The notes: generated from the letters alone by a model not told the origin. Positions 10,106 through 21,173 are shown, numbered from the stretch's first letter. The stretch: DNA of 64,000 nucleotides from Craterostigma plantagineum (GCA_027422505.1 JAPQWV010000001.1:8866001-8930000); one strand, 5' to 3'. Numbers and translations are program-made.

Positions 10106-11300
10106 ATTTATGTGTAAGTATGTTACGTAGTTGACCGTTGACCATGGTCAACGGAGGCCGGAGGGCGACCGGGCGAACCTGACGAACGAGACCCGTCAGG
10201 ATGGTGCGAGGGAAATTAAAGGAAGTTGGAAAATGACCGAGCATTACGACTCGGAGATAGCCTATCGAGCGGGGCGCCGAAAAGGCCTGACGAGGTATGC
10301 GGTATGGGACGTATGCTAAGTTGGGACTTTAACGTGCTTGTTTTGTAGGTTGGCAAAGCAGGGCGCGGACAACAGCGGGGCATGCACGCGGCTTAGGTGA
10401 CGAGACGCAAGGCATCCAGCTGAAGACGTGCCTTGGCCAAAATAGACGCATGGGTGATGTGCGCAATTGGATCTCCAGCTAAGCCACACAAGGGCGTGCG
10501 GCCAGCCGAGGCAGGCAGGCAGCAAACGGCACGCGACGTGGGGCGAAGCTGGGCGAGCCGAGTTGGAATTGGGCTAGACATGGTGCCGAGGCGACATGGT
10601 GCAGTTGGCTCGGATAAGGTAAACGACAAAGGCTAAAAGACAAGGCGGGACATGGCATGTGCATGGCTTAGGCAAGATCCACATGGCATGTGCATGGCTT
10701 GGGCAAGATCTAGATCTAAGCACATGGGGGCAAAATGAGCATTGGCCATGCCAACACATGGGGCGAAATGGGCACCTGGCCAAGCACTATAAATAGGCTC
10801 CAAGCCAAGCATTGAAGAGATATGTTGAGTTAACGAAAATAAGAAGGCATTAATGAGAGCCTTGCGCAAAAATAGCAGCCATAAAGTGTCCCTTGGTCTT
10901 GATGTTTTGTGTCGAGTTATCCTTGTTAAGCAAGTAGCTCTTGTTGAGTGAGCTTGACGTGTAATTACAAGTGGTGTGAACAAGTTAGGTCAGTGAGCCG
11001 GGTGAGGGCGAGCGAGATCAAAGCTTGTACTTATATTTTACTAAAACAGGGTTTTTACCAAGTCGAGTTTATGACTTGGGTTTTCCCTTAAATCGTGTGT
11101 CTTGGTTGTTCTCGGCTTTTGGTGTGAGTTCGGTTCAACAAACACAACGAACGCTTCGACTCAACGTAACTTGGTGCAATCGAGAAGAAACGTATTCCAG
11201 GCACAATCCGCATTCCGCATAATCGCTGAGTTGGGCTGAGCGTCTGGCCGAGCTTAGGGGCAAGCCGAGGCCACGACGTTGCCATCACACTGGTCTTAGA
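10106..11300 (+). repeat. GC-rich LTR-like block, probably a solo LTR
   Basis: This block is more GC-rich than its surroundings, lacks long coding frames, and contains TATAAATA at 10788-10795 followed by a leader-like stretch, as in the U3-R part of a plant Gypsy LTR. It also holds a 31-bp tandem duplication. I could not fix the TG...CA ends or a 5-bp duplication, so both the LTR call and the limits are provisional. The overlapping open frames on both strands are products of GC content. Confidence 0.4.
10650..10711. repeat. 31-bp tandem duplication
   Basis: Two adjacent copies of acatggcatgtgcatggctt plus 11 further bases differ at two positions (taggc against tgggc, and the last base). They lie just upstream of the TATA motif at 10788, where duplicated U3 enhancer units are common in LTRs. 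Confidence 0.85.
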
Positions 11301-11737
11301 TTGCGAAAAAATTTTAAGTCCTTGAGAGGTGTGACAAAGTAACTCATGGGCAATTCAAAATCATAAGATATTGGGGTGTGAATGCATAAACGCCGCAATT
11401 TATCAGGTCACTTGCCTCCAAAAAATTTGGCTAAACAATAAGATCTGTCACTCCTCAAACCCCTAAAATAAAAATCTATACTCTTTTATTAAGCGTAAGG
11501 GGGTGTGTATAAACTGTCAATTTGGTCTGTCAATTTTCTAAAAAATAAATAATTAAATAAAAAAATTCCCAACTAACTCTTTTTACTATATTTGGTTAAT
11601 TACTATTTTTAGTTAAAAACTATTAATCTTTAATCATATAATTTATTTATATACATAACCAAATTTAAATAATAATTATCAATTAGATAATCAAATTTAT
11701 ATATTTATATACTATAGCACACACGTTAGAGTGTGCA
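11301..11737. other. AT-rich sequence, no gene seen
   Basis: Low-complexity AT-rich DNA between the LTR-like block and the LINE target site. Nothing coding or structured was found. Confidence 0.4.
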
Positions 11738-11755
11738 AGGAGTACTAGTTTTGTT

Positions 11756-13186
11756 GCACGGGTGCTATATTTATATCAAATTAGATAATAATCCTCTCCC
11801 AACCGGATAGCCTTCTTGCTCGGGTGCTAAAGGCTAAATACTTCCCGACATGCGATTTCCTTCATGTTTCACTTGGTACGAGGCCTTCACTCACCTGGCG
11901 TGCTATTTTTGCGGCAAGAGAGATTATTATCCGAGGTGCGAGATGGCAAATCGGTACAGGGAAAAAGTAGACTTTTGGACTGACCCGTGGCTCCCGAGAC
12001 CTTTCTATTTTAAACCGTTCTCAACACCTACGCCGGAAATTTCAAGAGTATGTGACCTTAGGGACCCTCGCACGCAGCTGTGGAATGAGACGTTGGTACG
12101 GGCCACTTTCCTTCCAGTCGATGCGGAGGCAATCCTTGGAAGCATGGGGGCTTTACGGTGAAATCGGCTTATTGGATCGCAATGCACGAGGATATTACTT
12201 CGCATGCTAGCTCGAGCTCCGGACCCCTCTCATGGAACTTCATCTGAAAGTCGCTGGTTCCCCCTAGGGTAAAGGTTTTCGCTTGGCGCCTTCTACGTAA
12301 CATACTCGCATCAGCTTCTAATCTTTACAAGCGCAAATGTCTGATTTCGACGACGCGCTCTAGGTGCGGTTTATTTTCGAAGACACTCGACATATCTTTG
12401 TGGACTGCCCAAGGGCTAAGCGCTTCTGGCATTTGGCTTCCATTCCCTCGAGTGTCGTGATGGCGGAGTCACAATCTGCAGAGCATTGGCTACGTTTGGC
12501 TGCTGAAAAATTACAAGATTCTGCGTTCAACTACTTCCTCCTTGTTTGTTGGGAGATATGAAAGGCTCGTAATAAGTGGAGGGGCTGGAGACCAACCCTG
12601 AAGTGATCATGCATGGTCTTGATGTGCCTCCCGTTCGTTGCTCGAATCAGCTCAGTCGTGTTCCCTCCAATCATCAGGACGCATGGGTTTGCCCTAGTGG
12701 TAGTGAAATAAAGCTCAACTTTGACGGTGCTATTCACAAGGATAGGAATGGCTCAACAATAGGAGTTGTGGCACGTGATGCGAGCGGAGCATGCTGAGGT
12801 TGGTCGGTTAGATCCTTTCGTGGCATCATGGACCCCGAGATCACGGAGGCTATGGGGGCCGGGGAATCTCTTTGTATTGCATTGACTGAAGGTTGGCGTT
12901 TCGTTGTTGTCGAAGGGGACTGTAAGTCCATTATCAATAGCTTGCGAAGACGGAACTTGGATTCTTCAACGATCGGGTGTATATTACGAGACTGCTAAAC
13001 TCTTGCATGTGAATTAGATGCTGTTTCATTTTCTTTCGTTAGAAGAAATTGTAATGCAGTTGCGCATTACTTAGCTAAACGCCTTGGTGGTGACGGACTC
13101 GGTCGTTCCCCTCCGACTGAGGAAATGGCTAGCTTATTGTCTTGTGATCTTATTTCTTGATTAATGGAATTTTTACTCAAAAAAAA
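11756..13186 (+). mobile_element. 5'-truncated LINE (reverse transcriptase C-terminus and RNase H)
   Basis: This is the tail of a plant L1-type LINE. It first shows the region next to the reverse transcriptase zinc-binding domain (ARVLKAKYFP, KVDFWTDPWLPRP at about 11965-12005, then FVDCPRAKRFW near 12400). It then shows an RNase H domain (NFDGAIHKDRNGSTIGVVAR from about 12715, VVEGDCKSIINSL about 12905-12945, AVAHYLAKRLG about 13060-13090). A short A-run ends at 13187. The flanks carry the 18-bp duplication aggagtactagttttgtt at 11738-11755 and 13187-13204, the signature of target-primed insertion. Endonuclease and the main polymerase are missing through 5' truncation, and several frameshifts have accumulated. 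Confidence 0.9.
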
Positions 13187-13204
13187 AGGAGTACTAGTTT
13201 TGTT

Positions 13205-13770
13205 TATGCGTAAAGCTTTAATCTCGACCCTTTAATATGTCTCAATCCTCTCGATCGAACGTATTAGCATCGAACCGAACAAAAGTGAAATGTGTTATCA
13301 TCGATCGAGCGTATTAGCATCGAACTAATCAAGTCTCAACGTGAAACTTGATTTGTTGGAATAAAATCACTCTACTTCGCAGGAATATATCGGTTTCTCC
13401 TGATTTCTTTTTCCTTCCTTTTTTTTCTGAACGGATACTTTAACGAACCGAAAAAGGTACAAAGCTAAGTAACCAACAAGTCGTCAGATAAAATCGAACA
13501 TCAAGCAGGTACGGAAACTCTTATAAGCGAGAATTGGTAGAGAAAGGTCGGCTTCATTGTCGGTGATGCCTTTCGACAGCCGACTCAGCCTATTCTTTTA
13601 TTAGGTAAACTGTTGAAGAAGTAAAGCCAAAACTACTTAAATATGACAAAACCAAAGCTGAAAAGTGATGAAGACTTGGTGAACTAAATTTGCTCTCTGT
13701 CCAGTGAAGAAATCGAATGAGATTTATAAAGTGCTGGAACCAACTCTTCATTGGATATTGGTTGAGATGG
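13205..13770. other. intergenic, short duplicated block
   Basis: No gene seen. The block cgtattagcatcgaac occurs twice about 60 bp apart (about 13260-13275 and 13311-13326), each preceded by tcgatcga-like sequence. Confidence 0.4.
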
Positions 13771-14150
13771 TGTTAAAATATTAATATATTCAAATATTTT
13801 CCTTAATGTCTGAATGATGAATGATGTTGCTTTTGCAAAGTTAAGGTAGACCATGCTTTAATATGTGTTTGGCTAGAAAAGCATGGTCCAAGTTGAATAA
13901 TGTTGAATGTCTTTGTCACCATGCTTTGTTATGTGTTAGAGTAGACAAAGCATGGTTTATGGTTGAAACTTTATTCATATATTGTCTATATAATTTATGT
14001 ATCAAGTATGAATATATGTATGAAAAACCATATGTATGAATGAATGTAAGATGATGTTCTAAGTTAAAAAGAGTTGCAACTTATTCCCTTCATTTCCCTT
14101 CTTTGCTTAGAAGCTTCAACACCTCTCTCATATGTTCATAAATTCCAACA
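13771..14150 (+). repeat. Copia 5' LTR
   Basis: The segment begins tgttaaaata and ends attccaaca immediately before tggtatcagagca at 14151, the initiator-methionine tRNA primer-binding site of plant Copia elements. It is 380 bp with TG...CA ends. It carries two related blocks around accatgctttaatatgtg and caccatgctttgttatgtg. No matching 3' LTR is in the window. Confidence 0.85.
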
Positions 14151-14163
14151 TGGTATCAGAGCA
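14151..14163 (+). promoter_or_regulatory. retrotransposon primer-binding site (Met-tRNA)
   Basis: TGGTATCAGAGCA matches the 3' end complement of plant initiator tRNA-Met and would prime minus-strand DNA synthesis. It abuts the LTR without a gap. Confidence 0.85.
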
Positions 14164-14222
14164 TTCTTCTTGAGGGACTTGTGAGTTAAAAAAAAAATAC
14201 ACCATAGAAGAAAGCAACGAAG

Positions 14223-14530
14223 ATGGCGAGCAACTCTCTAAGCACGGGGCCTCCAGTTTTCAATGGCGAAAACTGTCACATATGGGCGATCAAGATGAAG
14301 GCATACTTGAAAGCGCTATGCCTATGGAATGTGGTAGAAAATGAAGAACCACCGGCCTTACGAGCAAACCCGAACGATCGCTCAAATGAAGAAGCACGAA
14401 GAAGACGTTGCCAAAAAACCAAGAGCTCTCACATGCTTACACTCGGCTCTCTCCGATACTATCTGCACAAGAATCATGACTTGTGAAAATCTGAAAGAAG
14501 CTTGTGATAAGTTGAAGGAAGAGTTTGAAG
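14223..14530 (+). pseudogene. Copia gag N-terminus, frameshifted and truncated
   Basis: The ATG at 14223 opens MASNSLSTGPPVFNGENCHI, the start of a Copia gag with the NYHIWAIKMKAYL-type motif. A 1-nt frameshift near 14365 moves the reading to the frame containing CTRIMTCENLKEACDKL, the standard gag helix before the middle of the capsid. Gag then stops abruptly near 14530, where a Gypsy reverse transcriptase begins. The protein would have packaged Copia RNA; only the first third survives. It belongs with the LTR at 13771-14150. Confidence 0.85.
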
Positions 14531-14880
14531 AAGAAGTTCCAGTAGTATAAGAATTTCCCGATGTATTTCCTGAAGACTTACCCGGACTTCCGTCGGATCG
14601 TGGATTCAATTCACAATTGATCTAACACCAGGAGCTGCACCAATCTCTAAAGCACCATACCGACTCGCTCCAGCTGAGCTGAAAGAATTGAGGGAGCAAC
14701 TAGATGAAATGTTGCAAAAAGGGTTCATTCTGCCGAGCTTCTCACCATGGGGAGCACTGGTTCTGTTCGTTAAGAAGAAAGATGGGTCGATGCGGCTCTG
14801 TATAGATTATAGAGAGCTGAATAAGATTACGATCAAGAACAAATACATTGTGCATCGTCAAAGCGCATGTGGAACGTCAT
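14530..14880 (+). pseudogene. Gypsy reverse transcriptase fragment fused after Copia gag
   Basis: The sequence reads VPVV, a stop, [18 protein letters not shown], then [38 protein letters not shown] and ITIKNKY. This is the opening of a Ty3/Gypsy polymerase, from the protease linker to about finger strand 3. It ends near 14855, well before the catalytic YVDD box. At least one frameshift (near 14600) and a stop are present. The join to Copia gag is within a few bases of 14525-14535, in a gaa-rich context. The fragment is too short to be functional. Confidence 0.88.
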
Positions 14881-14996
14881 GGCTCGACCTGTACCACACT
14901 CAGGCTCGGGATTGCAGATACATTGCACCTATTTGCCTTTGAGATTCTAGGAAAACTAACATAAACCAAAATAAGCGGACATTGGACAAGCCATTT

Positions 14997-16018
14997 TGAT
15001 GCGAAAAAACGAGTACGCAAGTCGATGGTGTGGGTGCGAGTACAGGTGGCCAAACAAATATCAAGACATCCGACGATCCACTTCACAACATAATCAGGCC
15101 AATCACGATATCAAGAAAGAAACAAGTAGACGAAGCTTTGAGCGGACTAATTCTTCAGACTTTTGATCATGAGCCTATGCCAACTAAAGTCGGCCGGACC
15201 CAATGCATCTTAGAATTAAAGGATCAAGCGAGCGAGCCCGCGACCTAGCCTTGTTTCACACCCCAACTAAAACCGATTAACAGGCCTACAAATTTGGTCC
15301 AACAACAAGGAAATATGAAGGAACATGGCTGATAGAAGTCAAATCATCATTACATGGGAATACGTCAAAATCATGGTGATTTGAAGCAACTAAATGAGGG
15401 ATTGACTACATTGTTTTCTGACCGAAGTAGCATTAAATTTAAATATTTTGGTTTTTTTTATTATTTTTTTTATCTGGCTATATAGTTTCTAGAGGTGTAA
15501 GAGACAAAAACTAGTTGGATTTTCGAATAATCCTTGTGAGTTTATTTCCTTTCGCTAGGTTCTCGCAAATTAGCTGGGTTTTGCTTCGCAATTCCGCCGA
15601 CTTATCAACTAGTATTTTATCATGCAATTTAGCTAGTTGTGGCATCAAAACTTTCGTCCACACGCAGCCCATAATTCAAAGGTGTTAGGCGTCGTCCTAA
15701 TATTGTTGTTTGAGGGTCTGTTCGGGTTGAGGGGATAGAATAGTGAAAACCATTCGTTGTGATTCGACGGAGATAGGTGCATCCTATTTTTGTCGTGTCC
15801 AACCCACGCAATTCGTAGTGTCCAAATTGGATCCTATCAATTTCCATTGTGTCAAGTGTTATTTTATTTATTTATCTCGAGAGCGCGTAATCGTATTATT
15901 TTATTTAATCTGTCATCGAGTCTTTCTTTTTTATTTATCGAGTACAATCCCTAGTTGTGTCAAGTCTTTCAGGTCTATCTCAACGGTAACGTGCGAATCT
16001 CATCCCGAGTTCGCATTA
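14997..16018 (+). repeat. 5' LTR of the outer Gypsy element
   Basis: It starts TGATGCG and ends CGCATTA, an inverted pair with one mismatch. It is 1022 bp and aligns along its length with 26691-27707 with many substitutions and small indels. The primer-binding-like gtatcaaagccggt at 16024-16037 follows. Confidence 0.9.
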
Positions 16019-16360
16019 GTTTCGTATCAAAGCCGGTCCCCTTGATCGATAATGTTCGAGTCAAAAATAAAAATTAAAAAGCTCAAAAAAAGAGAAAAAA
16101 AGGAAGAGCTTAGAAAAAAAACAGCAGCCGATAAAAAAAGATTGCGAAAAAAAAACAACGGAAATAAAAGATTGAAAAAGAAAAACAGAAAAAAATATAG
16201 TTCAGCAATATTGTAACGACCCGTTCCATACCGGGTGTCACTATAGCATCGGTCCCTATCGGGACCAGTGGGGTTGGGCCCACCACACTCCGACCGATAG
16301 TCTGGCCCCACTGTACCACCATTTAACCTTTTAGCGTGCTTCGTGCACTCGCTCACACGC

Positions 16361-16440
16361 ACCCTGAGAAACTTCCCAGGGGGTCACCCATCCTTAGATT
16401 GCCCCAAGTCAAGCACGCTTAACTTCGGAGTTTCTATAGA
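16361..16440 (-). other. 5S-rRNA-like segment in Cassandra LTR (right-hand copy in element order)
   Basis: The complement contains gatgggtgaccccctgggaa (box C-like, 16371-16393) and ctccgaagttaagcgtgctt (box A region, 16411-16430), as in plant 5S rRNA. These are internal RNA polymerase III promoter elements. The 5S ends are absent or diverged, so this is not a 5S rRNA gene. Confidence 0.9.
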
Positions 16441-16897
16441 TGGACTCCCGAAAAGGTAGGTCGACCTTGGTGATATGAGTAGTACTATCAATCCTTTTAT
16501 ACGATTCTTAGCCTGACACGCCCATACATTGTCAGTCTCAGGATCCCCTCTCATTCTGGTGTTGGATCGGTTCGTTCATGTACCCCTTCGCCTAGAAGCC
16601 TGCCAGGAGCCGCTCATTGTCCGTGCACCCTGGCACCGGCGATCACTCCCCGCCCTCTTCGACCCCGGGCGTCACATGCCCACCAGCTTCCGCCTGGTTC
16701 GTCCCCGAACCAGCACCGTACTGCGAGAGGTTGTGCTCTGATACCACCTGTAACGACCCGTTCCATACCGGGTGTCACTATAGCATCGGTCCCTATCGGG
16801 ACCAGTGGGGTTGGGCCCACCACACTCCGACCGATAGTCTGGCCCCACTGTACCACCATTTAACCTTTTAGCGTGCTTCGTGCAATCGCTCACACGC

Positions 16898-16977
16898 ACC
16901 CTGAGAAACTTCCCAGGGGGTCACCCATCCTTAGATTGCCCCAAGTCAAGCACGCTTAACTTCGGAGTTTCTATAGA
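16898..16977 (-). other. 5S-rRNA-like segment in the second Cassandra LTR
   Basis: Same segment 537 bp downstream (box C at 16908-16930), identical over the box A and box C regions. Confidence 0.9.
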
Positions 16978-17485
16978 TGGACTCCCGAAAAGGTAGGTCG
17001 ACCTTGGTGATATGAGTAGTACTATCAATCCTTTTATACGATTCTTAGCCTGACACGCCCATACATTGTCAGTCTCAGGATCCCCTCTCATTCTGGTGTT
17101 GGATCGGTTCGTTCATGTACCCCTTCGCCTAGAAGCCTGCCAGGAGCCGCTCATTGTCCGTGCACCCTGGCACCGGCGATCACTCCCCGCCCTCTTCGGC
17201 CCCGGGCGTCACAAATATTACTATTATGTTCAATTTTTTGAGTCGTCATTTTCAGTTTCTTTTTTTCCTTCTCTGTCCATCTTCGAGTCTTACGTCGTCC
17301 TTACATCCTATTTTTTTTCTTCTTGTCATTGGAATTCTTAGTCGAGTCGTGCTAAGGCGCTTGATTTCGAGTGAAAGGAAAAAAAATAGTGGAAACAATC
17401 GAGTGATATCTTTGGGTAGGGAGGGGTAGGGTACGTGAAGCATATTTTAGGCAAAAAACAAAAGAAAACAAAAAAAGACCAGATA

Positions 17486-18470
17486 ATGTCGGGAGCACCG
17501 CCGTCAGATCCGTTCCCAACCTTTAGAGAGGAGGTAAAGCGAATGAATAACAACTACGCCGGCATCTTAGTGCAACTTCGTGAATTGAGGATAAACAACC
17601 AACGAAGGCATGACGATAATGCTAGCACGCATGGGACAGATTTTGAGCGAGACGATGACAACGAGACTGAGATGTCCGAGAGGAATAGGAGGAGACAACG
17701 GCCAGCTCATGACGATCTTAGGAGCGTGCAGATCAATCTACCGATGTTTCACGGCCAAAACAATCCCGAAGCCTATCAAGATTGGGAAAGTGTAGCGTGT
17801 CTTCGCCGTTCATGACTATTCCGAACGCCGTAAAGTTGAGCTCGCAGCATTGGAATTCCAAGGGTATGCTCAGATTTGGTGGGACAAAGTCTTCAATGAT
17901 CGAATACGTTACGGGGAGCGCCAAATCACCACTTGGGAGGAGATGAAGCGGGTGATGAGGAAGAGGTTCGTACCACCCAACTACTATCGTGAGCTCTACA
18001 ACAAGCTTCAAAATATCCAGCAAGGAGGAAAGAGCGCTGCGGATTATTATCAGGAAATGGAGACGGCCATGACTCGCGCGAATATAAACGAAGGCGAAAA
18101 GGCTACGATGGCCCAATTTTTGGGCGGATTAAGGCGCGAGATTGCTGACCGAGTTGAGCTGCACCATTCCATGGACCTAAATGAATTGATGCACCAAGCA
18201 GAAAAAGTGGAGAAACAGTTCCAATGTCGAAGTGGCATAGCCTCAAATTTTCAGCCATCGGGTCAAGGGAACCATGGAACCGAAAGAATGAGCCGAAATC
18301 GAAGCTTGAGTTCAAGAAAAATGATCCGCGCAACGCTGAAAAGGAAGAGAGCAGCAAGGGTGCTACCTCGTCGACATCAAAGATAACATGTTTCAAATGT
18401 TTGGGGTTAGGGACACATCGCATCGCAATACCCGAACGCCCGGACCATGACGATTTTATAAGATAGAACG
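17486..18470 (+). pseudogene. gag of the outer Gypsy element, frameshifted
   Basis: The ATG at 17486 opens MSGAPPSDPFPTFREEVKRM. The capsid region includes INLPMFHGQNNPEAYQDWE, then after a frameshift near 17790 FQGYAQIWWDKVFN, TWEEMKRVMRKRFVP and YYQEMETAMTRANI, typical of the retrotransposon gag domain of CRM/Reina-type plant elements. The nucleocapsid CCHC knuckle begins CFKCLGLG (about 18390-18415) but is shifted out of frame, losing its last two ligands in the open frame. Gag would assemble particles and bind element RNA. At least three frame breaks make it non-functional. Confidence 0.88.
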
Positions 18471-18636
18471 TATGTAAGCGCTAGCGAGGACGATAAAGAT
18501 GAGGCGGTAGAGGACGAGGGGAAAATATGTTTCAAGTGAAGAGGTGTTGGTGACCATGAGGACGTTGAGCGCTCAAATGACCGAGGAGGAAAACCAAAAC
18601 CACAATCCATACACGTTGCAAGGTCCAAGAGAAGGT

Positions 18637-18910
18637 ATGCTTACTTCTCATTGATGGGGGAAGTTGTATTAATTGCGTTAGTTCGTATCTTGTTGAGAAA
18701 CTAGGGCTGCTCATGGAGGTCCATCCGAGTCCGTACCGGATACACTGGTTGAATGATCACGGGGAGATACAGATGAATCGTCAAGCTCGAGTGAAATTCT
18801 CGATCGGGAAGTGCCATGGGAGTTCGATCACAATACCACCCACCATGGACGATCCAATAAGTACCAGCTTGTGCATAACAAGAGGATGTCCACCCTCGTA
18901 CCACTATCGT
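18637..18910 (+). pseudogene. aspartic protease of the outer Gypsy element
   Basis: The reading LIDGGSCINCVSSYLVEKLG (18637-18696) carries the retropepsin active-site pattern, with G in the middle position (DGGS) as in CRM-type elements. It continues through MEVHPSPYRIHWLNDHGEIQ into the flap region. A Lys/Glu-rich linker follows to about 19150, and the nested Gypsy inserts just after it at 19182. The protease would cut the polyprotein but is isolated from gag by stops. Confidence 0.75.
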
Positions 18911-19181
18911 CGGTTCACGTTCATACCGAAACACTAAAAATGAGAAAAAAAAAGGCAAAAAGAGATCAGTGAGCGAGAAAAGCCAAGCGAGAGTGAGAAA
19001 AAAAACCGAAAGTGAGAAAAGAATTGGCAAGAAAAATGAGGGTGAAAAAATAAAAAGCCGAAAGCATGCGAGAGAAAAAGGCGCTTTCTATGCGAGGTTG
19101 AGAGGCGTAGATAGGGCCGCGAATGCTCAGAAGTCATTTATCTTACTCTTGCATAAAGAGACACTAGTGTTCTAGTGATCT

Positions 19182-19510
19182 TGTTAAACGCTATACGAGA
19201 CGGATAGGCCCAAAGAAAGTCGAGGGTGGGCCGAGTGGATCAGAGGAAGAGGGCCCGAGAGAGAAGACTTGAAGAGCAAGCAAGTTGCAAGATCAATTCT
19301 ATATCTATATATTTTTTTTATTAAGAGGATTTTATTTTCCTTATTTAGTTGGTTGAGAGTCTTTAAATAATTCGTAGGGCTTTACTTTTGGATTATTCTG
19401 GAGGATTTTTATGGCTTAACCGATCGGGTTCTGATCGGGAGGTTTCTTCGTTCGGATATTTTGCTCGTCTCTTATCGAACTCATCGTAGTAAATTGTCTT
19501 AACTCTAACA
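19182..19510 (+). repeat. 5' LTR of the nested chromodomain Gypsy
   Basis: 329 bp, starts TGTTAAAC and ends TCTAACA. It matches 24130-24459 with roughly seven differences by eye, for example cccgagag against ccggagag. Confidence 0.93.
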
Positions 19511-19528
19511 AATTCGACCTGCCGCGCC

Positions 19529-20640
19529 ATGACTCGTTCGACGGATCAGCGTTTCGAAGCGTTAGAGAAGACAATGGATTCTTTTACTACGGACGTACAA
19601 AATCTCACAACATCCAACGGCGACTTGTCGCGCCGCATGGACGAACTACTAGCACTAATGACGACACACTTCCCAACACGTGATTCGGACTCGCAAGAGA
19701 ACGTGGATCCGCCTCCTCGTGCGCCCGGCGACAATCTGTCGGCTATGGTTCAATGTCGTGTGGAGCTTCCCACCTTCAATGGAACGGATCCTTTGGGTTG
19801 GGTTTCTCGAGCAGACCAGTACTTTTTACTCAACCAAACCCCACCATCGCAGCTGATTTCGTGCGCCATGATTTGTATGGAGGACGTTGCGCAACCTTAG
19901 TTTCGCTGGATTGTGGACACTCACCCGGCCATTACGTGGACTGATCTAAAACAGAAATCATTGATACGTTTGATGACAAACATGTTGGTTGACCTGTGGC
20001 ACGTCTATCTAGCATCCGCCAAACGGGGGTCACTCAGGATTGTTTCCACGAGTTCATCGGGATGGTAGCAAACTTACCAGAGATACCACGACACCAACAT
20101 CTTGATTTTTTCTTATTGGGAATGCACCCGGTTCTTCGTAATAAAGTTTCGGTATTGGACCCGTACTCGGTAGAATGCGCATTCACCTTGGCCCGTGGAA
20201 TGGAGCGAAAACTTTTGGACTCCCGAGATGGTGACTTTGCGACCATGATCTCTGGCTCTCATGGTTCATCCTGTCCCACACAATCCACTATAAATTCACA
20301 CATTCAGGGGAAGGCATCTCAGACTACTGTTCGTTCGAGGTTGTTCGGGATGCACGCCCGACAGATCACTACACCCGCCTCATGTACGTAGCACTGGGAG
20401 TACCCAACGCCAACGTCCATACCAACGCCTCTCGGACCGTGATTTTCAGGAACTACGAGAGAAAGAGTTATGTTTTCGATGTCGCCAACCCTTCTTCAAG
20501 GGTCACGTCTGCCCGAAGAGAGAACTCAGGATGCTTATTGGAGGGGAGGATGAATTTGATTCGACAAAATTACAGGCAGATGATATGGAAGATACGAAGG
20601 TGGAGATGCTCGATGACCATACCGAGAGTAATTTACTGCT
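19529..20640 (+). pseudogene. gag of the nested chromodomain Gypsy
   Basis: The ATG at 19529 is 18 nt after the LTR and starts MTRSTDQRFEALEKTMDSF, a heptad-like N-terminal coiled segment. It is followed by the capsid (VELPTFNGTDPLGWVSRADQ). A TAG near 19898 stands where the family has Trp (QP-stop-FRWIVDTHPAITW), a likely TGG-to-TAG change. Capsid helices resume at 19996-20240 in a shifted frame. A Cys/His knuckle is only vaguely traceable near 20460-20520. Gag would form particles for this element. Confidence 0.82.
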
Positions 20641-20714
20641 CGACTTACCATTATTTGCCCTCGGCGGCATATCAGGCCCACGCACACTGAAATTATGAGG
20701 TTTTATCACTCACA

Positions 20715-21113
20715 CAGAAGTCATCTTCATGATTGATAGTGGCACGAGCCACAACTTTATATCCGACCGCGTGGCTGACCAACTCCACCTACCACGACCA
20801 ATTTCAGGTTTGTTTGGGCGACGGCCGCCGCTCTCCCACACTCGGAACATGTCGGGATGTGATACTTCGATTAGCCTCTTGTAATGTCACAGGCGATTTC
20901 TTCATCTTTGAACTTGGTGGTGTCGATGTTATTTTGGGCGTCGATTGGCTTCGCACATTGGGTGTCAAGATAAATTGGACGAAACCCACAATGGAGTTCG
21001 AATGGCCGGGCAGCAACCACTGCCTCATTGGCGAGGCAGCCCTCACTCGAGCACCGATCAGTTTTCGATCTCTCTGCAAACTCGACGATAGCGAGCTAGA
21101 CGAAGTAATGTGA
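20715..21113 (+). pseudogene. aspartic protease of the nested chromodomain Gypsy
   Basis: The active site reads EVIFMIDSGTSHNFI (about 20717-20760), an intact D-S-G triad. A frameshift near 20810 follows, and the C-terminal half continues FELGGVDVILGVDWLRTLG and INWTKPTMEFEWPG (about 20905-21010) up to the stop at 21113. It is the polyprotein-processing enzyme. Reverse transcriptase starts about 60 nt later. Confidence 0.85.
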
Positions 21114-21173
21114 CTCAACACCATCGACGCAACTTCTACGGCTGCCACCGAGACCCTAACCAAGCAGCAAATA

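Larger units (their letters stand above)
16212..17213 (-). mobile_element. Cassandra TRIM retrotransposon
   Basis: This is a terminal-repeat retrotransposon in miniature: two 465-bp LTRs (16212-16676 and 16749-17213) flank only 72 bp. On the minus strand the internal segment contains ggtggtatcagagc, the Met-tRNA primer site, which sets the orientation. The target duplication aatat lies at 16207-16211 and 17214-17218. LTR ends are TGT...ACA. By eye the LTRs differ at only two positions (near 16353/16890 and 16663/17200), so insertion is recent. The LTRs contain a 5S-rRNA-like segment, the defining mark of Cassandra. It encodes no protein and depends on other retrotransposons for its enzymes. 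Confidence 0.93.

Noticed and set aside
10131..10983. Overlapping open frames of 60-116 codons on both strands
   Set aside because: They lie in a GC-rich LTR-like block, overlap each other in several frames, and show no domain.
16529..16899. Several open frames on both strands inside Cassandra
   Set aside because: Cassandra is non-coding; the same frames repeat in both LTRs and match no protein.
16361..16977. Two 5S rRNA genes
   Set aside because: Only the internal promoter part resembles 5S, and both copies sit at the same place in TRIM LTRs, so they are Cassandra modules.
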